A stretch of DNA of 64,000 nt from Lachnospiraceae bacterium AD3010 (GTDB lineage: Bacteria > Bacillota > Clostridia > Lachnospirales > Lachnospiraceae), in contig KK211388.1 in NCBI GenBank assembly GCA_000622025.1, positions 62,001 through 126,000 on the forward strand. The letters are read 5' to 3'. Below the pieces are notes generated by a model. The model saw only the letters and a list, made by a program, of their open reading frames with translations. It did not search any database and was not told the origin of the DNA. The translations under genes were made by a program, and so were the position numbers. Position 1 is the first letter of the stretch, and every line of letters begins with the position of its first letter. Below, one piece after another: positions 1-8,014 of this stretch.

Positions 1-56
1 ATCATAGCCGCAGTCAGTGAGACTGCGAAAAGCTTTTTTATTCCTGTCCTTTTCAT
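1..56 (-). CDS. 5' end of a secreted protein or lipoprotein (cut by window edge)
   Basis: An ATG at 56-54 follows a textbook ribosome site (AAAAGGAGGAAG, seven bases upstream) and opens a frame starting MKRTGIKKLFAVSLTAAM, a basic start followed by a hydrophobic stretch typical of a signal peptide. The rest lies beyond the left edge, so lipobox and family cannot be seen. It lies downstream of metY on the same strand but has its own likely promoter. A solute-binding lipoprotein of a sulfur or methionine importer would fit the context, but that is a guess. Confidence 0.6.
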   Translation of the reverse strand, partial: MKRTGIKKLFAVSLTAAM

Positions 57-82
57 AAACTTCCTCCTTTTCGTGTTGTCTT

Positions 83-110
83 ATAATACCACACTTACAC
101 TCTTAGTTAA
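83..110 (-). promoter_or_regulatory. Promoter for the edge-truncated secreted protein
   Basis: On the minus strand TTAACT (110-105) and TATTAT (88-83) are separated by 16 bases, lying just upstream of the ribosome site of the gene starting at 56. The boxes match the sigma-A consensus at 4/6 and 5/6. Confidence 0.5.
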
Positions 111-138
111 AACACTTCTTTTTCAACACGGAAATTGA

Positions 139-160
139 GCATATCGCCGAAGCGATATGC
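139..160 (-). terminator. Stem-loop after metY
   Basis: A perfect 9-bp stem (GCATATCGC / GCGATATGC) closes on a TTCG tetraloop on the minus strand, 35 bases past the metY stop. The U-rich tract after it is weak, so it may stabilise the mRNA 3' end rather than terminate efficiently. Confidence 0.45.
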
Positions 161-194
161 CCTTTTCCCGGTATTGATTAAACTGAAGTGATCA

Positions 195-1481
195 TCAGAT
201 GGCCGCAAAAGCAGTGTCAAGCGCATCTATAAGATCCTGTACATTCTCCGTTCCGATCGAGAGACGGATGGTATTCGGCCTTATACCCTGATCCTCAAGC
301 TCTTCCGGTGAAAGCTGGGAATGGGTGGTGGAAGCGGGATGGATAACGAGGCTCTTTACATCAGCCACATTGGCAAGCAGTGAGAAGATAGACAGATTGT
401 CGATAAACTTCCAGGCCTCGTCCTGTCCGCCCTTTACCTCAAAGGTAAAGATGGATGCGCCGCCGTTCGGGAAATATTTCTCATACAGCGCGTGATCCGG
501 ATGATCCGGGAGTGAAGGATGGTTCACCTTCAAAACCTTCGGATGTTTGCTAAGGTACTCAACTATCTTCTTAGTATTCTCTGCGTGTCTCTCAAGCCTT
601 AAGGACAGTGTCTCTACTCCCTGCAGAAGGAGGAAGGCGCTGAAGGGAGAGAGCAGCGCGCCGGTATCACGGAGAAGAATCGCACGGATATAGGTAACAA
701 AAGCAGCGGGTCCTACCACGTCGTAAAAAGAAACACCGTGATAGCTGGGGTTCGGGGCAGCAATATTGGGGTACTTTCCGCTGGCTTTCCAGTTAAATTT
801 ACCTGATTCAACAATGACTCCGCCAAGTGTGGTTCCGTGTCCGCCAAGGAACTTTGTAGCGGAATGAACCACTATATCCGCTCCGTGCTCTATAGGACGG
901 ATGAGATAGGGTGTTCCGAAGGTATTGTCGATGACAAGCGGAAGGCCGTGCTTATGTGCGATCCCGGCAACCGCATCAATATCGGGGATATCGCTGTTCG
1001 GATTCCCCAGGGTCTCAAGGTAGATGGCTCTTGTATTCTCCCTGATGGCCCCTTCCACTTCCGAAAGATTATGTGCATCCACGAAGGTGGTCTCTATCCC
1101 GTACTGGGGAAGTGTGTGGGAAAGAAGGTTGTATGTGCCGCCGTATATGGTCTTCTGTGCTACGATGTGTCCACCATTGGCTGCAAGAGCTTCTATAGCG
1201 TATGTGATCGCTGCTGCGCCGGAGGCAAGCGCAAGAGCAGCACTTCCGCCCTCAAGAGCCGCAACCCTCTTCTCCAGAACATCCTGAGTGGAATTTGTAA
1301 GCCTTCCGTATATATTTCCGGGATCCGCAAGTCCGAAGCGGTCAGCCGCATGCTTACTGTTATGGAAAACATATGATGTGGTCTGATAAATGGGAACCGC
1401 CCTTGCATCTGTAGCGGGATCCGCCTGTTCCTGTCCTACGTGGATCTGTAATGTTTCGAATCTTAATTTGTTTTCTGCCAT
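195..1481 (-). CDS. metY: O-acetylhomoserine sulfhydrylase (MetY)
   Basis: PLP enzyme of the Cys/Met metabolism family, 428 residues. It makes homocysteine from O-acetylhomoserine and sulfide (family knowledge). The PLP lysine is K210 in DIVVHSATKFLGGHGTT, and the N-terminal FETLQIHVGQ block is typical of MetY rather than MetB. The start is the ATG at 1481, preceded by AAGAGGTG at eight bases; the frame opens seven codons earlier, but those codons contain the ribosome site itself. Upstream lie two GGTTAT-N4-AWTACC dyads, and the downstream gene encodes a secreted protein. With mccA-mccB nearby, the cell can both make homocysteine directly and convert it to cysteine. Confidence 0.92.
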   Translation of the reverse strand: MAENKLRFETLQIHVGQEQADPATDARAVPIYQTTSYVFHNSKHAADRFGLADPGNIYGRLTNSTQDVLEKRVAALEGGSAALALASGAAAITYAIEALAANGGHIVAQKTIYGGTYNLLSHTLPQYGIETTFVDAHNLSEVEGAIRENTRAIYLETLGNPNSDIPDIDAVAGIAHKHGLPLVIDNTFGTPYLIRPIEHGADIVVHSATKFLGGHGTTLGGVIVESGKFNWKASGKYPNIAAPNPSYHGVSFYDVVGPAAFVTYIRAILLRDTGALLSPFSAFLLLQGVETLSLRLERHAENTKKIVEYLSKHPKVLKVNHPSLPDHPDHALYEKYFPNGGASIFTFEVKGGQDEAWKFIDNLSIFSLLANVADVKSLVIHPASTTHSQLSPEELEDQGIRPNTIRLSIGTENVQDLIDALDTAFAAI

Positions 1482-1551
1482 AATGATCACCTCTTCTTTC
1501 AAAGCTGTTTTTGTTTTGTTCTTTCTGGGTGATATTGTGGCACAGGCAGTT

Positions 1552-1597
1552 GGTTATGTCCAATACCTGTTATTTATTGCTGGTTATAGAAATTACC
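1552..1597 (-). promoter_or_regulatory. Paired operator-like dyads upstream of metY
   Basis: Two 16-bp imperfect dyads, GGTTAT-N4-AATACC (1552-1567) and GGTTAT-N4-ATTACC (1582-1597), begin exactly 30 bp apart (about three helical turns), 70-115 bp upstream of the metY start. No clear S-box or T-box leader is visible. ATTACCTAT, present at 1592-1600, recurs inside the promoter of the Rrf2 gene at 5796-5804, which suggests a shared regulator (inference). Confidence 0.45.
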
Positions 1598-1601
1598 TAT
1601 A

Positions 1602-2144
1602 TCAATTATTCATAAGAATGATCATCTGTGCAGTCTCAACCATCGAATAAGAATTATCCATGCTGCTCTTCTGTATGTAGCGGTAGGCATCGGGCTCACT
1701 CATCCCCTTTTTTTCCATTAATAGGAGCTTTGCCCTGTCTATATATCTCTTCTCCTCAATGCTTCTTGTGGAACGTGGAGACTGCTTTTCCTTACCCGGA
1801 TTTCCGAAAACCGTAAGCTCTTTTACCAGAACGGCCGTCAGATCGACTATCTTTAAGGGAAGAGAGAGCTTAACCGCATCCGAAGGATAATCATCGCTCA
1901 TTATGTTTTTTGAAAGGATCACAAGACGAAAAGCCCCCGGAAGGCAGTCCCTGAATTCCAGGAATCCCATATCCGGAAGACGGCTTCCGCAGATAATGAA
2001 GCCGCTCTCCCTCCGGCTGCTTTCACTTAATGCCTCAGCAGCCGAGGTACAGAGAAGATCGGGCCGGAATCCTCTTTTACCAAGAAGCGCCCCGACCTTT
2101 CTCGCGTCTTCGATTTTTCTCATAACTATAATGATACAGCCCAT
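1602..2144 (-). CDS. ANTAR-domain response-regulator-like antiterminator
   Basis: 180 residues: a receiver-like domain (about 1-115; CIIIVMRKIEDARKVGALL aligns with the start of this clostridial family) and a C-terminal ANTAR three-helix domain (about 125-180; EEKRYIDRAKLLLMEKKGMS, then DAYRYIQ and MVETAQMI). ANTAR domains bind paired hairpins in nascent mRNA and block termination (family knowledge). The receiver lacks an obvious DD-D-K phosphoacceptor set. It starts three bases after the glnA stop with no clear ribosome site of its own, so it is probably translationally coupled. The adjacency suggests control of glnA or other nitrogen genes; a hairpin in the glnA leader is a candidate target. 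Confidence 0.82.
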   Translation of the reverse strand: MGCIIIVMRKIEDARKVGALLGKRGFRPDLLCTSAAEALSESSRRESGFIICGSRLPDMGFLEFRDCLPGAFRLVILSKNIMSDDYPSDAVKLSLPLKIVDLTAVLVKELTVFGNPGKEKQSPRSTRSIEEKRYIDRAKLLLMEKKGMSEPDAYRYIQKSSMDNSYSMVETAQMIILMNN

Positions 2145-2147
2145 AGA

Positions 2148-3410
2148 TCAAAGCTTATATAAATACCTGCTCTCTTCCCACTGTGATACTTCCTTCATAA
2201 AATCCGTCCACTCCCTGTACTTTGACTCCGCATATACCCCGGCAAAATCTTCCCCGAGTATTTCCGCAATAAAAGGATCCTTCTCCGCAAAGCTCACAGC
2301 TTCCCTAAGGTCAAGAGGAATGGTCTTTACGTCATTAAGGGGTATCCTTTCCGGCAGCGTACCGTCAAACCCCTCCTTTATGCCCTTAAGACCCGCTGAA
2401 ATACAGAGAGCCAGCGCAAGATACGGATTCGCTGAGGAATCCGGGAAGCCAAGCTCAATAGCCGGCTCGAAAAGCCCCTCCCTCACGCGGATATAGGTAG
2501 ATCTTCTGCTCCCCTGATCCAGTGCATACAGTATCCTTTTATAGGAATTCACAGTAGGATTCGTATAGGCCGAAAGTGAACGTGAGTGCTTCATTATCCC
2601 GTTAATAAATGCTGCGGTTTCACCGCTTAAGCTGTTTTCTCCGTCCATAATGTTTTTCTCATTCTTAAAGATGGAAAAATTAAGGTGCATCCCGCTTCCC
2701 GCCGCATCACTTCTCGGCTTCGGCATGAATGTCGCATAGAGGCCGAATCTGTTTGCTATGGAGCGTACAGCAAAGCGGAAGTTCATTATAGAATCCGCAG
2801 CCTGCAGGGTATCCGACTCCTTAAAGTCTATCTCATGCTGGGCCGGAGCCTCCTCATGGTGAGAGGACTCTATCTCGAAGCCCATCTTTTCAAGAAGAAG
2901 AACCATTTCCCTTCTGGCGTTCTCACCGAAATCCGCGGGTCCCACATCCATTATCCCCGCCCTCTCATGGGAAAGGGTGGTCGGAAGTCCGTCTTCATTC
3001 AGATGGAAAATGAAGAATTCACACTCAGGACGGATCATAAAGGTATAGCCCTCTGCCGCCGCAGCTTCTATCACCTTTTTAAGTATGGTCCTGGAGCTCA
3101 TCTCAAAGAGCTTCCCGTCCGGATAACAGACATCACACATAAACTTTGCAACCTTCTCCTGCTGTGGTCTCCAGGGAAGGATGGTAAAGGTATCGTAGTC
3201 CGGAACCAGGATCAGCTCCCCTTCAAATGCGTTCACCCCTCCGAACATAACGGACGCATCTATCCTGTATTTATCAACAAGTATCTTTCTGAGCTGTCCC
3301 GCGGTCACAGCCACGTTTTTCAGTGTACCGAACATATCGGTAAACTGCAGCCTTATAAACTCCACTCCTTCATCCTTGATCTTTTCAAGTATTTCCTGAA
3401 TCGCCTTCAC
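2148..3410 (-). CDS. glnA: Glutamine synthetase type I
   Basis: Forms glutamine from glutamate, ammonia and ATP in the cytoplasm. The N-terminal beta-grasp block FIRLQFTDMFGTLKNV, the catalytic-domain stretch SGMHLNFSIF and NSYKRI in NPTVNSYKRILYALDQGSRRS identify the family; 420 residues fits GS-I alpha. The start is GTG at 3410 (VKAIQEILEK), preceded by AAGGAGG at 11 bases; the frame is open 18 codons further but that part has no ribosome site. It is followed after three bases by the ANTAR gene. It has its own promoter at 3494-3521 and a leader of about 75 nt with a large hairpin. Confidence 0.93.
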   Translation of the reverse strand: MKAIQEILEKIKDEGVEFIRLQFTDMFGTLKNVAVTAGQLRKILVDKYRIDASVMFGGVNAFEGELILVPDYDTFTILPWRPQQEKVAKFMCDVCYPDGKLFEMSSRTILKKVIEAAAAEGYTFMIRPECEFFIFHLNEDGLPTTLSHERAGIMDVGPADFGENARREMVLLLEKMGFEIESSHHEEAPAQHEIDFKESDTLQAADSIMNFRFAVRSIANRFGLYATFMPKPRSDAAGSGMHLNFSIFKNEKNIMDGENSLSGETAAFINGIMKHSRSLSAYTNPTVNSYKRILYALDQGSRRSTYIRVREGLFEPAIELGFPDSSANPYLALALCISAGLKGIKEGFDGTLPERIPLNDVKTIPLDLREAVSFAEKDPFIAEILGEDFAGVYAESKYREWTDFMKEVSQWEESRYLYKL

Positions 3411-3445
3411 CTTGAATCTAACCTCCTTAAAAAATACCTGTATAA

Positions 3446-3482
3446 GCAAAGCGCTCTGAACCAACGTCCAAAGCGCCCTTGC
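3446..3482 (-). promoter_or_regulatory. Leader hairpin of glnA, possible ANTAR target or attenuator
   Basis: Just after the predicted transcription start, the leader can form a 13-bp stem with one bulged G and two or three wobbles (arms 3482-3469 and 3458-3446) and a 10-nt loop. A TATTTTTT stretch follows about eight bases later, immediately before the ribosome site. The operon also encodes an ANTAR protein, so termination control is plausible; the classical paired hexaloop ANTAR motif is not evident. Confidence 0.45.
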
Positions 3483-3493
3483 CTGACAGAATT

Positions 3494-3521
3494 ATTATAT
3501 AATTTAACAACGAATAGTCAA
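3494..3521 (-). promoter_or_regulatory. glnA promoter
   Basis: TTGACT (3521-3516) and TATAAT (3499-3494) on the minus strand with 16-bp spacing. The -35 box overlaps the stop codon of the upstream mccA gene. Confidence 0.7.
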
Positions 3522-4435
3522 GGAGAAACATAAAGATCCGAGCTGAAATACCTGTCTCCCCTGTCGGGAAATACCGTGACTATATTTCCTTTTTCAATAC
3601 GGGAAGCAAGCTTCAGTGCCGCTGCAAGAGCCGCTCCGGATGAGGACCCGCCGAAGATACCCTCACGCGCTGCAAGCATTCTGGATGCATTGAAGGCCTC
3701 ATCATCGGAAACCTTTATCGCCTCATCCATAAGAGTAATGTCCATGGTCTCCGGAACAAAGTCATTGCCTATACCCTCTATGTTGTAGTCGTGATGCTCT
3801 CCTCCGCCGATCAGTGATCCGTATGGATCCGCAAGTATCCCCTTAATGGATGGATCCTTTTCCTTAAGATATTTAACTATCCCCGAGAAGGTTCCTCCGC
3901 TTCCGGCTCCGGCAACGAGGTAGTCAATCTTTCCCTGAAGATCCTCATAGATCTCTCTTCCCGTAGTCTCATAGTGGGCTTTCGGATTACTTAAGTCCTT
4001 AAACTGGTCAAAGGATACCGCGCCATCAATTTCTGCCTTAAGCTCCTCTGCCTTTTCTGCAGCTCCGAGCATCCCCTTTTCCCTCGGCGTATTTACGATC
4101 TCGGCACCGAGAGCCCTTATCAGTGTCTGCTTTTCAACGGAAAACTTTGTGGGTATCACAAAGATTATCCTGTAACCCTTATTAAGGGCCGCAAAAGCGA
4201 TCCCTAGACCTGTATTTCCCGCAGTACCCATTATTATGGTACTGCCTTTTTTTATTAAGCCCTTTTCCTCTGCAGCCTTCAGCATATACCTTCCGGTTCT
4301 GTCCTTCACGCTTCCTGAAGGATTCCAAAGCTCCAGCTTCGCAAAAAGATTCACTCCCTCAGGAATATCAAGGTTCGTAAGCTTTACCAGAGGTGTGTTT
4401 CCCACAAGCTCCTGCATTGATCCGTAGTAACCCAT
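3518..4435 (-). CDS. mccA: O-acetylserine-dependent cystathionine beta-synthase (MccA / cysteine synthase family)
   Basis: Fold-type II PLP enzyme of 305 residues. The PLP lysine is K44 in NPSGSVKDRTGR; GTAGNTGLGIA binds the substrate carboxylate and GAGSGGTFSGI the phosphate. IPEGVNLFAKLELWNPSGS, the EKGMLGAAEKAEEL block and the C-terminal FPDRGDRYFSSDLY resemble Bacillus MccA (YrhA) more than CysK. It joins homocysteine to O-acetylserine to give cystathionine, the first step of reverse transsulfuration. Its ATG overlaps the mccB stop (TAATG). Plain cysteine synthase activity remains the alternative. Confidence 0.85.
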   Translation of the reverse strand: MGYYGSMQELVGNTPLVKLTNLDIPEGVNLFAKLELWNPSGSVKDRTGRYMLKAAEEKGLIKKGSTIIMGTAGNTGLGIAFAALNKGYRIIFVIPTKFSVEKQTLIRALGAEIVNTPREKGMLGAAEKAEELKAEIDGAVSFDQFKDLSNPKAHYETTGREIYEDLQGKIDYLVAGAGSGGTFSGIVKYLKEKDPSIKGILADPYGSLIGGGEHHDYNIEGIGNDFVPETMDITLMDEAIKVSDDEAFNASRMLAAREGIFGGSSSGAALAAALKLASRIEKGNIVTVFPDRGDRYFSSDLYVSP

Positions 4436-5592
4436 TATATTCTGCTCCTTTCGATCGCTGTGTTCAGATCCTTTAAAATATCCTCTTTATCCTCTATCCC
4501 GACGGAAAGCCTTATCAGGGTGTCGGTGATGCCAACCTCCCTTCTGATGTCTTCAGGGATGGAGGCGTGCGTCATTGTTGAAGGGTGACAGACAAGAGAC
4601 TCCACTCCACCGAGACTTTCCGCAAGCATGACAAGCTCAAGACTCTCGAAGAATTTCCCGGTATCATATCCCTCCTTAAGCTCAAAGGAGATCATTGCTC
4701 CGGCACCCTCAGCCTGTTTTTTATTTACCTCATAGCCCGGGTCGTCCTTTAAGCCGGGATAATGGATACTCTTTACAGCGCTGTTTTCCTTTAATTTCTC
4801 CGCGATAAAACCGGCATTCTCCACATGCCTGTCCATACGTACACCCAGGGTCTTAATTCCCTTAATAAGGAGGAATGAATCAAAGGGACCGAGAACTCCT
4901 CCGGTTGCGTTCTGGATAAAGGCAAGCCTCTCTGCCGTCTCCCTATCCTTAATAACGGCAAGTCCCGCCACAAGGTCGCTGTGTCCCCCGAGATATTTCG
5001 TAGCACTGTGTACCACTATATCCGCTCCAAGAGAAAGAGGTCTCTGAAGATAGGGAGTCATAAAGGTATTGTCCACAATGACTGTAAGCTTATGTGCATG
5101 CGCTGCCTCAGAAACAGCTCTTATATCTGTCACTGTCATAAGCGGATTTGCGGGGCTCTCTATCATAACAGCCTTCACATCATCAGTTATCGCCTTTTCA
5201 AAGGCGCTTATATCGGAGGTATCAACTATACCGTAGGAGATATTAAAGTTATTAAAGACCTTGTCCAGTACCCTAAAGGTCCCCCCGTACACATTGCTGG
5301 AGATCAAAACCTTATCTCCGCTATTAAAAAGTGAGAGAACTGCTGTTGTTGCTGCCATACCGGAGCCGAAGGCAAAGCCCCTTATTCCTCCCTCCAGCTC
5401 TGCGATCAGCGCTTCCAGAGCTTCCCTTGTGGGATTTCCGGTTCTTGAATACTCATATCCCCTCATTTTCCCGAGACCGTCCTGCTTATAGGTGGAGGTC
5501 TGATAGATCGGGATATTTACAGCCCCCGTATTTTCATCTATGGAGATCCCGCCGTGTATCAGTGCGGTATTGATGTTCTCGTATTTTCCCAT
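4435..5592 (-). CDS. mccB: Cystathionine gamma-lyase / homocysteine gamma-lyase (MccB)
   Basis: Cys/Met metabolism PLP enzyme, 385 residues. The PLP lysine is K199 in DIVVHSATKYLGGHSD, with YEYSRTGNPTREALE and SGMAA cofactor-binding segments. In this family it cleaves cystathionine to cysteine, 2-oxobutyrate and ammonia; pairing with mccA favours this over cystathionine gamma-synthase. The start ATG has AAAGGAG seven bases upstream. Its 5' UTR carries a fragment of the GATCCTTCGCTTACGCTCAG intergenic repeat. It is divergent from the Rrf2 regulator, a layout expected for cysteine-responsive control. Confidence 0.87.
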   Translation of the reverse strand: MGKYENINTALIHGGISIDENTGAVNIPIYQTSTYKQDGLGKMRGYEYSRTGNPTREALEALIAELEGGIRGFAFGSGMAATTAVLSLFNSGDKVLISSNVYGGTFRVLDKVFNNFNISYGIVDTSDISAFEKAITDDVKAVMIESPANPLMTVTDIRAVSEAAHAHKLTVIVDNTFMTPYLQRPLSLGADIVVHSATKYLGGHSDLVAGLAVIKDRETAERLAFIQNATGGVLGPFDSFLLIKGIKTLGVRMDRHVENAGFIAEKLKENSAVKSIHYPGLKDDPGYEVNKKQAEGAGAMISFELKEGYDTGKFFESLELVMLAESLGGVESLVCHPSTMTHASIPEDIRREVGITDTLIRLSVGIEDKEDILKDLNTAIERSRI

Positions 5593-5671
5593 TTTGCTTC
5601 TCCTTTATAAGATCCTTCGCTTACGCTCAGGATGACACCTTGGTTCCTTCGCCTGGAACTATTACCGGCTG

Positions 5672-5700
5672 ATTATCTCACTATACACCTACTGTGTCAA
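5672..5700 (-). promoter_or_regulatory. mccB-mccA promoter
   Basis: TTGACA (5700-5695) and GATAAT (5677-5672) with 17-bp spacing on the minus strand. A GGTAAT motif (5666-5661) follows the -10 box and could be part of an operator. Confidence 0.7.
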
Positions 5701-5792
5701 TGGGTTTTTATCCTGTTGTAATGATAAACGCATCAATCTCTCCAGAAAACGTATTGGCTGCATGTCCACAAGCATAACCCTTTATCGGAAGG

Positions 5793-5821
5793 TTGATTAC
5801 CTATTTACCACGTAGTATAAT
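5793..5821 (+). promoter_or_regulatory. Promoter of the Rrf2 regulator gene
   Basis: TTGATT (5793-5798) and TATAAT (5816-5821), 17-bp spacing. The spacer contains ATTACCTAT, the same 9-mer found upstream of metY, so autoregulation is plausible. Confidence 0.72.
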
Positions 5822-5857
5822 AGGCAGAAAGCAGAAATAATTAATGAGGTATCAAAT

Positions 5858-6253
5858 ATGATCACAACCAAAGGACGCTATGCCATCCGTGTAATGATAG
5901 ACCTTGCTGAAAATAACAACGGAGCGTATATACCGCTTAAGGATATAGCCGACAGACAGGAGATCTCAAAGAAGTATCTGGAGATCATCGTAAAGGATAT
6001 GGTTCGGGGCGGACTTATCACCGGAGCCAGCGGAAAGGGCGGCGGTTATATGCTCTGCCGTGAGCCCGATAAATACACGGTCGGAGAAATACTGGAGCTT
6101 ATGGAGGGAAAGCTTTCCCCGGTTGCCTGCCTTATGGAAAAAAAGAATAAATGTCCCCGGAAAAAGAAATGCCATACTCTTCCTATGTGGACCGAGTATG
6201 ACAAAATGGTACATGATTTCTTTTACGGAAAGAAGCTCTCCGACCTTCTATAA
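5858..6253 (+). CDS. Rrf2-family transcriptional regulator with a cysteine triad
   Basis: 131 residues; winged helix at the N terminus (MITTKGRYAIRVMIDLA, recognition region SKKYLEIIVKDM, wing GKGGGYML). It aligns with CymR/IscR. Three cysteines (C91, C99, C105, in ACLMEKKNKCPRKKKC) sit where IscR and NsrR bind a [2Fe-2S] or [4Fe-4S] cluster, but the first spacing is seven residues instead of five. CymR of Bacillus has no such triad. GAGGT precedes the ATG. It is divergent from mccB-mccA, so a role in sulfur or cysteine control is the leading inference, possibly with iron-sulfur or redox sensing. Its last codons overlap the end of the convergent LysR gene. Confidence 0.85.
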   Translation: MITTKGRYAIRVMIDLAENNNGAYIPLKDIADRQEISKKYLEIIVKDMVRGGLITGASGKGGGYMLCREPDKYTVGEILELMEGKLSPVACLMEKKNKCPRKKKCHTLPMWTEYDKMVHDFFYGKKLSDLL

Positions 6254-7162
6254 AAGCACCTGCTCCCTGTATTCTGACAGGATATCAAGATACTGCTTTG
6301 CAAGGGAGCTTAAGGGTATTCCCTTTCTCTTGATATATCCTATTGTCATCTTTTCATCAGAATCAAGCGGTATAGCGCAGTAGTCGTTCCCGTTCAGGTC
6401 TTCGCTTATTATGCCGGAGAAGAGGGTATAGCCGTTCAGGCCCTTCATAAGGTTCAGCATGGTGGCACGGTCATTCGCTTTTATAGAGCGCTTGTATTCA
6501 TAGGTTGACAGTACCTCCTCCGCAAAGTAGAAGGAATTATTCTGTCCCTGGTAAAAGGACAGGCAGGGATATTCCGACAGTTCTTCGATCTTTATCTTTT
6601 TTCTTTTTGACAGGGGATGCCCCTTCCAGAGATACACATAGATCCTGCAGTCAAAAAGCCGGTGAAAGGACAGATTGTTCTCGGAAAAGATCTTTTCCAT
6701 CACCTTAGAGTTAAAATCATTGAGATACAGGATCCCCATTTCACTCTGGAAATCCCTGACATCGCTTATTATCTCCCAGGTTTTGGTTTCCTTCACCGCA
6801 AGATCGTATTCATCCATCCCGTAGATCTTCACAAGCTTCACAAAAGCTTCCACCACAAAGGAGTAGTGCTGGGTCGAGACCGCAAACCTGTCCCGCACCG
6901 CCTCATGGGAAATATACCGGGACTCTATAAGAGAGTACTGCTCCATCACCTGTCTCGCATAGCCCAAAAACTCCACTCCGTCAGGCGTTACCGAAATACC
7001 CCGGTTTGTTCTCCGGAATATCTCGATCCCCGTTTCCTCCTCCAGCTCCTTAATAGCTGCGGAAAGTGAGGGCTGGGAGATAAAGAGCTTTGCCGCAGCG
7101 GAATTCATAGATTTTTCATCGGATAAGGCAATTGCATATCGCAGCTGATTCAGTGATATCAT
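6248..7162 (-). CDS. LysR-family transcriptional regulator
   Basis: 304 residues. The N-terminal winged helix (MISLNQLRYAIALSDEKSMN, then AAAKLFISQPSLSAAIKELE) is classical; the remainder is a periplasmic-binding-like effector domain. The ligand cannot be inferred. Neighbours are the convergent Rrf2 gene, with a 6-bp overlap at the stops, and the metal ABC permease gene 18 bp downstream on the opposite side of its start. It may regulate sulfur genes, as CmbR- and CysB-like LysR proteins do, but no target site was identified. Confidence 0.88.
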   Translation of the reverse strand: MISLNQLRYAIALSDEKSMNSAAAKLFISQPSLSAAIKELEEETGIEIFRRTNRGISVTPDGVEFLGYARQVMEQYSLIESRYISHEAVRDRFAVSTQHYSFVVEAFVKLVKIYGMDEYDLAVKETKTWEIISDVRDFQSEMGILYLNDFNSKVMEKIFSENNLSFHRLFDCRIYVYLWKGHPLSKRKKIKIEELSEYPCLSFYQGQNNSFYFAEEVLSTYEYKRSIKANDRATMLNLMKGLNGYTLFSGIISEDLNGNDYCAIPLDSDEKMTIGYIKRKGIPLSSLAKQYLDILSEYREQVLL

Positions 7163-7180
7163 TTTATCTGTTTCCTCCTC

Positions 7181-8014
7181 TTAACTCCTTATCCTGCTTA
7201 CGCCGTAGCATATCCCGAAAACCAGAGCCTCCAGTGCAACAATGGTGGATCCCACGGGAGTTCCCGCCAGTATTGATATCAGGATCCCGAGGAAAGCGCA
7301 GACTACCGACAGCAGGGCTGAAATCAGGGTCACCATCTTAAAGCTTCCGGAAAGCCGCATTGCCGTAAGGGATGGAAAGATTATAAGTGCAGAGATCAGG
7401 AGTGACCCCACCAGATTCATAGCGAGAACTATTATCACGGCTGTGATTACCGCTATAAGTAGATTTATCCTTTCCGCATCCGTTCCCGAGGCTTTGGCAA
7501 AATTCTCATCAAAGGTCACGGCAAATATTTTATTGTAAAACAGGATAAACATAGTGATCACAACAGCTGAAAGAACAAGGCAGAGTATCACCTCTTCCCT
7601 GGTCAGGGTAAGTATCGATGTCGAACCGAATAAGGTACTGCATACATCCCCGCTTAAATTTGAGGATGTGGAAAAAACATTCATAATGAGATAACCGAAA
7701 GCCATGGCACCGACAGAGATCATTGCGATTACCGCGTCCCCCTTTATCTCCGCATTCTGGCCCGTGCGAAGGAGGAGCACGGCACAGATCACCGTTACCG
7801 GAAGCACAAGCAGCATATTATTGGAAAGCTTAAGTACCGATGCCACCGCTATGGCTCCGAATGCCACGTGGGAGAGACCGTCACCGATAAAGGAAAAACG
7901 CTTAAGTACCAGTGTGACACCGAGAAGTGAGGAGCAAAGTGCTATAAGGACACCGACGATAATGGCATAACGTACAAAGGGATATTGAAAATAGAATATG
8001 AGCTTTTCAATCAT
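7181..8014 (-). CDS. Metal ABC transporter permease (ZnuB/MntB type)
   Basis: 277 residues with about eight hydrophobic membrane segments, ABC-3 family. GDGLSHVAFGAIA near residue 44 is the conserved segment of zinc and manganese permeases, and SLLISALIIFPSLTAMRL is the coupling-region signature. It overlaps the ATPase gene by one base (TGATG). No substrate-binding protein (ZnuA/MntA) gene is adjacent, so the binding partner must be elsewhere. Zinc versus manganese cannot be decided from the permease. Confidence 0.87.
   Translation of the reverse strand: MIEKLIFYFQYPFVRYAIIVGVLIALCSSLLGVTLVLKRFSFIGDGLSHVAFGAIAVASVLKLSNNMLLVLPVTVICAVLLLRTGQNAEIKGDAVIAMISVGAMAFGYLIMNVFSTSSNLSGDVCSTLFGSTSILTLTREEVILCLVLSAVVITMFILFYNKIFAVTFDENFAKASGTDAERINLLIAVITAVIIVLAMNLVGSLLISALIIFPSLTAMRLSGSFKMVTLISALLSVVCAFLGILISILAGTPVGSTIVALEALVFGICYGVSRIRS

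Noticed and set aside
1482-1601. SAM riboswitch or T-box before metY
   Set aside because: No S-box core, no GGUGG-type T-box sequence and no terminator hairpin in the about 100-bp leader; the dyads look like protein-binding sites.
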